Shown piece by piece: positions 55,789-64,000 of a DNA stretch of 64,000 nt. The first letter of the stretch is position 1; each line of letters starts with the position of its first letter. The notes beneath the pieces are model-generated. The model saw only the letters and a program-made list of their open reading frames with translations. It was not told the DNA's origin and searched no databases. Made by a program: the position numbers and the translations under genes. Origin of the DNA: Plantago ovata (taxonomy: Eukaryota > Streptophyta > Magnoliopsida > Lamiales > Plantaginaceae); assembly GCA_028274465.1 (NCBI GenBank), contig CM051458.1:26551566-26615565 (forward strand). Reading direction: 5' to 3'.

Positions 55789-57250
55789 GCGTATGATGTA
55801 TTTTATTTTCTGAAAAGAAAATATCTTATTGATGCTTAGCTTTGATGTATCTTATTTTCTGTAAAGAAAATGACCTATTGAAGCTTTTTCTGAAGATGTA
55901 TTTTGTTTATTACAAACAAATTATTGAAGCAACTAAGAAACCGGTCAGAATCTTGAAGACTTTTGAAGATCTGAAGACTTGAAGACTTGAAGATTGCTGA
56001 AGACTGGTAAGGCACGTGTTGCTCAGAAAGTGAAATTTTCAGCAACAGCATTGCATAAGTGAAAATCTGAAAGACAGAGTAGGTTGTGCTTGCTGAAACT
56101 GAGAATGAACACTTGCTGATGAACATATGTGACCTCTTGCTGAATGTACGTGATTTTGCGCTCCATTGTTACTGTTTGAATTCTATTCAAAGGTGCATTT
56201 AATGCAAAGCTTACACACAAAGGACATGAAGACTAGAAGACAAACAAAGGTTGCTGCTGAAAGTACAAAAGCAAGATAGTGACATGTTAAGGAACAAAAG
56301 CCTTAGGATTTGAAATTCAAACGGCTCCTTACTTGCACTATAAATAGAGGTCATCCGGCAAAGAGTTAAAGCGTGTCAACAACGTGATCAAACTCTCACT
56401 TGTGCTTAAAATTCACAAACCTTCAAACACTATTACTGCCATTGATCCGTTCCAAGACTTAAAGCTTGAAAAAGCTACTTGTGAAGAAGTAGAACAAACT
56501 CGGCTAAGAAATTAGTTAAGTGTTCTTTCTTTCGAACAAGAACAAGTCTTGACACCAGAAACAATCAAACTTGTTTACTGCAAAGTATTCCAAGTTGTGT
56601 TTCTTAGATTACTTGTTGTAACTGAATAAGTAATAATTAAGTTATCTCACCCCAAAACTCTCTAACTGAAAATACACCCTTTCAGGCGTGATATTCAGGG
56701 GGAACTTAATCGAGCAAGCTTTTGCTGATTAAAAGTACCAAGTTTGGTGGAGAACAAGGTTGAGTTCTCTAGTTTAGGTTGGAGACAAAGCAAGTGTGCT
56801 TTGGTTTCTGTTGAATCGCTTTAGATAGGAGATTGTAAGGAACCTCAATCATATCTTAGTGGATTCAGTCCTAGAAAGGACAAAGTGGATTAGTTGGGAG
56901 ATTACGCCACTCTCAGATACCACTCTAAAAGTGTTTGTGTGATTTACTTACTGCATTTAGCTTTCAGCAAATTATATCTGTTTGTACACAGTCACTCACA
57001 TCACTTGCTGAAACTCTTTACTTGCTGAAAAAGCACTTATCGTTTCAAAGACTTCCGCTCTCTGATTTTAAGTATCAGCAAACCAAGCTACTGTAAAGTA
57101 ACTTACGCTTGCTGAGAAAGTTAAGTATCAGCAACCTCATTACTGTAAAGTAATAAGTACTTGCTGAGAAAGTTTTAAACGACAAAAGTTTGAAAAGACT
57201 ATTCATCCCCCCCCCCTCTAGTCTTTTCTTGTTGTTTAAAGGGACCAACA
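55789..57250 (+). repeat. Sirevirus LTR, partial, opposite orientation
   Basis: Reverse-complement relative of 49151-50650 with visible substitutions, ending GGGACCAACA at 57250. It is followed by ATTAGG, not a PBS, so it is a 3' or solo LTR inserted in the copia-3 LTR. Its 5' end is missing at the gap. It holds paired hairpins ATTACT-GTAA-AGTAAT (about 57140-57160). Confidence 0.75.
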
Positions 57251-58644
57251 ATTAGGAAGCATATGGTATGAGCGATTGGGCCAAGATAGGATTCATTCCT
57301 CCGTAATAGATACTAGGAGAGAATACTCACTTCTCATATTTAGTGCGATCACAAAACCGGTGGCCACCGTAAGTGAATATGTCAAAATGTTATTTGGACA
57401 TAATTCATAGATCGACTAATAAGATTGAGAGACAATGAATGAAGTTATTAGAATAGACACATAACCATATTCTTGACTTTTTCGAGTATTCGTGAATGAA
57501 GGGACCGTATCATCAAAGTACCTTACGCTATAGGTGGTTTGTTTTCCTCACAAACGTTCCTTGCATATTAATATTGTCTGATAAATTGTCTAGGAATTTA
57601 TTATGACCTTAATTGGATTGTTGCTTAATATGCAAGACCCTATGGGTGACACTTCAAGGTGGTGTTTCTACAAATGAGCTATGTATATTGGATTAAATAT
57701 TAATTAGATTAATATTAAATTATTATACAAAATGTAAAATGGAATTATTATTAATTAGATTAATATTAATTTATTATATGTGAAATATATTTTAGAAATA
57801 TAATTAATTGAATTGAATTGGATTTTATTAATTAATTGAAGAATTATGCACTTAGGCGGGATTTAAAAAGTAGTCCAACCAAAGCCCAAGAAGAGAGAAG
57901 AGACTAGCAAACAGCTGGGCCAACCGGCCCAGCTTATTGCTAGGCCTGGCGCGTGCATGGCACGCGCCAGGCGAGTGAGGAATGGCGCGTGCATTGCACG
58001 CGCCATGGGAAGCGAGATGGGGACAAGCTGTCCCCACGTGATCTTTCTCTCTCTTTCTCTTCTTTTGACTTATTCCTTTTGTTTTGACTGAGATAATTAA
58101 TTATTATCTCTTTGTTGGTTAGTTGATGACTTTTGAAGTCTCCTAGTCAATAAGATTTACTTGGTAAAAATCTTACGTGATTTTCTGAACAAACTTACTG
58201 ACTAAATCAGAAAGAAAGAAAATAAGTCTTCATTCACAACATACGTAAAAACATTCTCTGATAGTTAGAAACTATTCTCTCTCTCTCTATTAGCTCAAAA
58301 TATACAGAAGAACCTCCTAGCGTTCTTGATAGAAATCACGGCCCGTGGATACCAAGGCCGAAGGAAGTAATCAACATGTTGATGAGCCATCTTGGAGATT
58401 CTGTTCACGAAGATTTCATCTCTGAAGAAGAAGAAATCAACCAGTTACTGGACGAGGAGATTGCAAGGCTCTGTCTGGAGATTGAGGAATAGCTACCCGG
58501 TGAATTTGCTTATCTGCTGGAGGACACGTAAGTGATATCTTCTAGCATAATAAACGTAATATAATCATATCAGTTTAGTGAGATTAAAAATTTTAAACTT
58601 CCGCTGCTTAGCCTTAGAGACAATTTTTCTCACTTTTACTAACA
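57251..58644 (+). repeat. Copia-3 5' LTR, partial
   Basis: It ends TTTTACTAACA directly before the PBS and shares landmarks with the copia-1 LTR (GCATATTAATATTG, TCTAGGAATT, CCCTATGGGTGACAC). The left end lacks TG and abuts the Sirevirus LTR, so it is truncated. GC-rich hairpins lie at 57915-58035. Confidence 0.78.
57915..58035 (+). repeat. GC-rich hairpin cluster in copia-3 LTR
   Basis: 57915-57932 (6-bp arms), 57945-57971 (12-bp arms, loop ATG), 57982-58006 (11-bp arms, loop ATT) and 58019-58035 (7-bp arms, loop AGC), all perfect. Same style as the leader clusters of copia-1 and copia-2, but located in the LTR. Confidence 0.8.
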
Positions 58645-58645
58645 G

Positions 58646-58657
58646 TGGTATCAGAGC
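58646..58657 (+). other. Primer binding site of copia-3 (tRNA-iMet)
   Basis: TGGTATCAGAGC, the exact initiator tRNA-Met complement, one base after the LTR. Confidence 0.92.
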
Positions 58658-60711
58658 TAGGCTGATTCATGACTATATTCGTTTATGATTTTTATTTACT
58701 GTTGTTGTGGATTATTATATGTATATAAAATGTATAAAATTTTCAAATTCTTTAATTGGATTTAAAGAAAAGAAAAGAAAAGAAAGATGGGTTTTATTAC
58801 TGTATGTATTTTATTTCCAGATTCTTCATATTAGATTTCAAGAAAGGAAACAAATTACATTAGTATTATATTTTCCAGATTCTTTTATTGGATAATTAGA
58901 AAAGGAAAAGTCAAAAAAAAAATTTCAGTGCTTGGCTCCGCCGGAGCTCCGCTCCGTCACCGCCGGTGACCACCACCGATATTCCTCGTTTCGTCCTCTT
59001 CTCCTCTGTCCCTTTCAAGAAGTAAGAATGATTTGGTTTGTGGGTTATGGAGCTTTGAAACTCCATTAATGGTGATTTCAAGCTTTGTAAACACAAACCT
59101 CGAATCAAATCAAACCCATATGGAGAAGAGTCACTGGAACATGGGAAGAATGATACAAGCAAGAATCGGGCCGAATGGAATCGACTTGGTCGGTTCGGAT
59201 CGACCCAATCAGAATCAAAAAAAAAAAAAATTGATCTCCGTTTTTTTTTATAAATCGAGTGCTTGTGAATTCATCTTGGATGATATATTGTGTTTAAAAC
59301 ATGATTTGGACGTTCAGTTCGAAGTTAAGATGAAGATCAAAGTTTTTGGAAACTTTTAATGTTACAGGGACTTGATTGAATAATTGTCGAAAATTCGTGG
59401 GTGGCTAATAAGCAAGAAAGGTAACTTCATGGACTTGTTCTCCAATTTGACAGTTTCTGTCTTATTGGAGCTCAAGCCCTTGAACTTCTGAATATTGCTA
59501 AATGACCCCCGAATTTGCTGAAAGTTTTCAGATTGATCCCATAAACTTAATTTCACCTTTCTGTGAATTGTAAAGATGTCCCTGGAGTTTTAGAAACTTA
59601 TTATTTAATTTATAAATGGTTTATAAATTATATTTAAACCCTACTAATACTTTTGGAAAGTGATTAAAATGTTTAGAGACATAAATATACGTTTATAATA
59701 TTTAGTAACATGTTTGTTAGTTTATAAATAGTTTATAAACTACATTTTAATAGTAATGTAACGCTTTGGAAGATTATATTACTATTAAACTTGTTTTAAA
59801 TGTTTTAAAAATTCTTAGAGAATTTATTAATAAGATTTTGACTTACATATAATGATAATAATCCACAACAACTACTTATATGCTCCAACTTAGTTGTATC
59901 ACATGTATTAAATGTCTACATGAGCAATTTATTATTTAAATATTGTATTTAAATATCGTTAGTCCGCTTTTATTGTATGGGTAGGCGGCACCCATTAGTT
60001 TCCGGACCGCATCTGTCATATGCATGGGTAGGCAGCACCCATTACTTGCTAGTCCACAATTTATATGTATGAGTAGGCGGCACTCATTACTTGTTAGACC
60101 GCATTGCATGAGCCTTGGGTAGGCGGCACCCATTATGTGATGCATGTTAGGGTTCTTGGTCAAGCGATTAAATACCCCATTTTAAATGTTCCCCAATTAT
60201 TTAAGTCTCGATTAAATCGCATGATGTCACCCATCATAATTGAAGGATAAATGGACTTACTAATCTCGTGGGTAATATGCACCATAGTGCTTACTCCGTT
60301 TGCCGTAAGAAAGTTGCCTTCATAGGACCATTGTTGGTGTCGTGTGATGGTTATGACTTACTTGAATTATGTCGAGTCGCCATAGCGTCAGGCATAATTT
60401 GAGGACATCGGTCAAAATAGTTTTGATCAACCAAGAGTTGTATAATACAATTGGTTTGGAGACCTACCTGTTTGGTTATTATAGTGATCAACCATACCTG
60501 GGGCTATAATAGTGCAATCATGGATCTTGGCTCACTACAACTATTGTAAAATAATGGTTCGTACTCTCTAAAGGGGTCAGGAGTATGTGAAAATAGTGAG
60601 AACTGAATAAAGCAAAAGGCCTAGTTTATTTAGTCGCTGATTGTGATCATAGAAATTATTTTTGGAGTATTAATTTCAGTTTTATTTATTTACTTCTCTA
60701 GGTCTGAAAAG
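58658..60711 (+). other. Copia-3 leader, right arm
   Basis: A 2 kb untranslated leader with no credible ORF. 58658-59811 is unique in the window; 59812 onward is the inverted repeat. It carries the stem-loop array at 59977-60133. Confidence 0.8.
59977..60133 (+). repeat. Leader stem-loop array, copia-3 right arm
   Basis: Units at 59977-59995 (ATGGGTAGGCGGCACCCAT), 60024-60042 (loop AGGCAGC), 60069-60087 (ATGAGT/ACTCAT) and 60115-60133 (TTGGGT/ACCCAT), spaced 45-47 bases. Confidence 0.84.
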
Positions 60712-61545
60712 ATGGCCAATTTATCCATAAGAATGATCTTAGAGAAATGCACTCTTACTGGTCCAAACTTTATGGATTGGATCCGTAACATTCGTTTGGT
60801 GCTTAGGCAAGAGAAAATTGAGTACGTCTTGGACGAGCCAATCCCCACTCCTCCTACTATTGCTGTTGAGCTTGCTAAGTTTGACAAAGCTGCTCACTAG
60901 AAGCACAAAGATGATGCTGCTAATGCACAGTGTGTTATGCTAGCTGCAATGACTATGGAGCTGCAAAGGCAACATGAAAACATGATGCCATATGAAATGC
61001 TCGAGCACCTCAAAAGCCTCTTTGGAACTGTTTCTAAGAGTGTTGAATTTGATCTTGTTAGAGAAATCTTCAAAATGAGGATGTCTGAAGGAGGGAATGT
61101 ATCTGAACACGTGCTCAAGATGATTGGACTCATTGAGCAATTGGCAACTGCTGGAATGAAATTTGAGAACCGAGTTTCAGTCATCATCATCCTTCAGTCA
61201 TTGCCGGATTCATATTCCACATTCGTCATGAATTACAATATAAATGCCAAAGATGCTACACTTCCAGAAGTCCATAATATGCTTAAGACCTATGAACATG
61301 CTCAACCTAAGAGGAAGTCTGTTATGCTGGTTGGATCATCTACGAAGGCTCACCCTAAGGGCTATGGCTCAAAGGGTAAGGCTAAGCAAAACAAGAAGCC
61401 AAAGGTTGGACCTAAGGCTAAGGTTTTTAAGCGTAAGGCAAGAAATCAGAAGAAGGTGGTGAACATGGAGAAGGAGACGTGTCTTTACTGCAAGTAGAAA
61501 CGACACTGGAAGAGAGACTGCCCGAAGGCAATTGCTGATGGAGTT
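60712..61545 (+). pseudogene. gag: Copia-3 Gag, right arm
   Basis: ATG 60712. Same protein as 54785-53958, with TAG at 60898-60900 and 61495-61497 (the latter within the zinc knuckle). The Gag core LQRQHENMMPYEMLEHLKSL and basic tail are intact. It is the cleaner of the two arms. Confidence 0.88.
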
Positions 61546-62564
61546 GTGACCACGCATGGTGCATCTGGCTCCCATCAAGGTATGTTTGTCATTGAGATAA
61601 ATATGTCTACACAAAACTCGAATTGTTGGGTATTAGATAATGCTTGTGGCTCACACATTTGTAACAATTTGCAGGGGCTCATTGATAGCCGACAGGTTAG
61701 ACAAACGGAAATTGATCTACGCGTAGGAAATGGATCGTCCGTTGTTGCCCTACGTGTTGGAACTTATAGATTAAATTTACCCTCGGGTTTTGTTTTAGAA
61801 TTGAATAATTATTTCGTTCCTTCATTGTAAGAAACATTATTTCCATTCCGATGTTAGACAATGAAGGGTTTTCCTTCCGTTTTGCCAATAATAATTGTTA
61901 TTTTTCGCATAATGGTATTGATATTGGAAATTCTCCTCTTATGAATGGTTTGTACTTACTTGAATGTAGACATAATTTATTTCATATACAAAACAAACGA
62001 CCAAAGCTTAATAATCCAAGAAACACCACTTATTTATGGCATTGTAGACTTGGTCACATTAATGAGACAAGAATTGCAAGACTAAGAAAGTTAGATTATT
62101 TAGCACCATTTGATTTTGAATCATATGGGAACTGTGAATCATGTCTCAAAGGTAAAATGATCAAGAAACCTTTTTCCGGAACATGTACTCGTGCTAAACA
62201 AGTACTTGAGTTAGTTCACTCTGATGTGTGTGGACCTTTTAAAACTCAAGCTAGGGGTGGGTATTCTTACTTCATGACCTTTACCGATGATTTCTCTAGG
62301 TTTGGCTATGTGAATCTTATGAAACACAAATCTGAAGCTTTTGAGAAATTCAAAGAGTATAAGGTTGAAGTAGAGAAACAACTTGAAAGAAGTATTAAGA
62401 CTCTTCGATCAGATCGAGGAGGAGAATACTTAAGTAAGGAATTTCTGAATTACTTAAAGCTTAATGGAATTCAATCACAATGGACTCCACCAGGAACACC
62501 ACAAATGAATGGTGTTTCTCAGAGGAGAAATCGAACTTTGTTAGACATGGTAAGATCAATGTAG
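61546..62564 (+). pseudogene. Copia-3 protease and integrase, right arm, truncated
   Basis: Protease-like DNACGSHIC, a frameshift near 61830-61850, then an open 237-codon frame (61851-62564): zinc region [24 protein letters not shown], integrase [29 protein letters not shown] and NGVSQRRNRT. The catalytic Glu is Gln. It ends at a TAG right after DMVRSM, where homology to copia-1 stops. Confidence 0.87.
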
Positions 62565-63061
62565 TGTAGGCAAATTTCATCAAAACAATTCATAGCTCCA
62601 CGAACTAAACCATGTAACAACTAATTCATTATTCAATCATTGAAACTAATCGAATGGATGATCGAGAACAACAACAATTGGAGTTATAGTGATATAGTCT
62701 CACTAAGCATATACTTCAACTCAATTGGATCATCAAACAAACACATATACTGCGAGTTCCGAAATCACAGCTCTTAACAAGTAACAAAGTGCAAAACACA
62801 ACTTAATCCAAAACATCATTGGATTAATAGATACATCTAGCAACCTAAGTTTAATGCAAAATGAAAATATAAGTCTCGGATACAAATCGGATACAAATCA
62901 TATGTGCATAAACATAAGAAACCAAATCACAACTGCCACATATAACAACGGACTAAACTTTGGTGTTATCAATAGATAAAATATCCACGAAAGATCTTGA
63001 GTCCATGACCAATCACTATGGCAACTTTTAAACCAAAAACATTATTAGGCATCATCACAAA
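62565..63061. other. Orphan segment, right arm
   Basis: Inverted copy of 52437-52936; unrecognised, no coding signal. Confidence 0.4.
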
Positions 63062-63880
63062 TGTTGGAGGGTAATTCGTACTTCTTCTTAAGTTCGCAGT
63101 AGGTCGTCACAATACACTGTTTAGATCTTCTTCATGTAGTCTTCCTCTTAAGATCATAGGAATCCTTCATGTAGCTTCCTCGTACTTGAAAGAGACTGGG
63201 AGGGAGGAGGTTAGTACCTCGTGCCCGGTTTGTCGAGGATCAAACCTGAGGGACGACTTTACGGGTAGGGAGTTGAAGGGCTTCCCTAGTAAGAGTAGTA
63301 AATATGGTAGGTGAGTGGTGGGTGAGAGCTATCAATGCTTACCCAGCGGATAATGAATTAGTCCCTTATATACTTGTAGTATTTTATTGTCACTTCGTGT
63401 AGGATCGTGACAAGTGTCCAGCTAAGATTGAAGCCTCCTTTGGCCCAAGCCCATTAAGGAGGTCCATGGGTTTTGGCCCAAACATCTTGACTAGGGTTGT
63501 GAGGGCATTATTGACTTTTTGGGTCCCATGGAGTAATCTGGAAGACAGGTCCCACAGGGTGCGACTATGGGTGGTCGCCCTTGGTCCTCGTGCCTTTCTC
63601 TTACGTCCGTGGTCCGAGAAGTGCTCTGCCTAGTCTCTTTTTGGAGGGTGTCACCTTGACGTAAGGTCCTCCTCGAGCCCAACAGCTGCATTGTCCTTGC
63701 AGTGAGCTTATCTTGAGGGTTGGCCTCTTAGTGATGGTCGGACCGTATATTGGTCGAGCCACACCTAAGTGAGATACTTGGGTATGGTCGCGCCCTTTGA
63801 GGGACGGCCCTTGATGCTTTGTCGCGCTCTTAGACCGCTCTGGTTCGTACATGCGGGCTGGACATATTTTAACACCAACA
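63062..63880 (-). repeat. Tat-3-type LTR, right arm
   Basis: 819 bp, inverted copy of 51619-52436. 63881-64000 then repeats the PPT and TATA-proximal segment in reverse. Confidence 0.87.
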
Positions 63881-64000
63881 TATGTCCCCCTAGTTTCCAA
63901 GTATCTTTGTAGAAGATAGTTGAGGAACTATGTTGAAGTAGAGGTCGAGCAGAGCCTCCACTAGTAGTGGATGAAAAAAGAAATCCGTATTCGCGCCTTG

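Larger units (their letters stand above)
59812..64000. repeat. Inverted near-copy of 51500-55688
   Basis: Position sums stay at 115,498-115,501 across the arms, showing collinearity with few indels. Differences include a 1-nt deletion in the left integrase, a Cys/Gly codon change and a cluster of changes near the gap. The arm continues beyond the window end. Confidence 0.92.

Noticed and set aside
58658..60711. Small ORFs in the copia-3 leader
   Set aside because: Short, not shared with copia-1 or copia-2 leaders, and no family resemblance.

Overview
The window is repeat-dense plant nuclear DNA. It consists almost entirely of nested, mostly decayed LTR retrotransposons, and I recognise no host gene. 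The plant evidence is the set of lineages: Ty3/gypsy Tat (three copies), an Athila-type element, a gag-only element with Tekay-like ends, a Sirevirus (Ty1/copia), and three related copia elements primed by initiator tRNA-Met. The species cannot be told. Three 100-base N runs mark a draft scaffold. At two of them the flanking sequences repeat each other, so part of the window is probably assembly redundancy.

Layout. 1-4448: gag remnant and 3' LTR of a gypsy element with no pol, its LTR carrying a tRNA-like SINE head. 4449-4820 and 14853-16191: two pieces of Tat-2 (minus strand), split by copia-1. 4821-14852: copia-1 (minus strand), complete with both LTRs, matching 5-bp target duplications and a 1092-codon integrase-RT-RNase H frame. 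16192-16438: short stretch without a recognised element. 16439-31172: Tat-1 (plus strand) with LTRs, gag, protease-RT-RNase H, second RNase H, broken integrase across gap 1, and a large antisense gene. 31173-35434: 5' half of copia-2. 35435-39888: 5' part of an Athila-like element with its LTR duplicated across gap 2. 39889-50720: Sirevirus (minus strand) with gag, pol, extra downstream ORF and 5' LTR. 50721-52436: 3' end of Tat-3. 52437-52936: orphan segment. 52937-55688: 5' part of copia-3. Gap 3. 55789-64000: a Sirevirus LTR piece, the copia-3 5' LTR and leader, then an inverted near-copy of 51500-55688.

How the parts work together. Each element follows the standard plan: LTR promoter, tRNA-primed reverse transcription, Gag for the particle, and protease, integrase, RT and RNase H for copying and integration. 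Most frames are broken by single-base indels or TAG stops. On the right the boundaries suggest nesting several layers deep: Sirevirus in Tat-3, Athila in Sirevirus, copia-2 in Athila, and Tat-1 in copia-2.

The most interesting signals are structural. (a) The Tat-1 antisense gene has its own TATA box and three plausible GT-AG introns; antisense introns would survive retrotransposition. (b) Arrays of short stem-loops occur in the copia leaders, in the Sirevirus spacer and upstream of the Tat 3' LTR. Stem bases change in pairs while the loop stays nearly constant, which suggests selection on structure, perhaps Gag-binding or packaging signals. (c) The gap flanks are overlapping contig ends, and gap 3 coincides with the end of a >4 kb inverted repeat.
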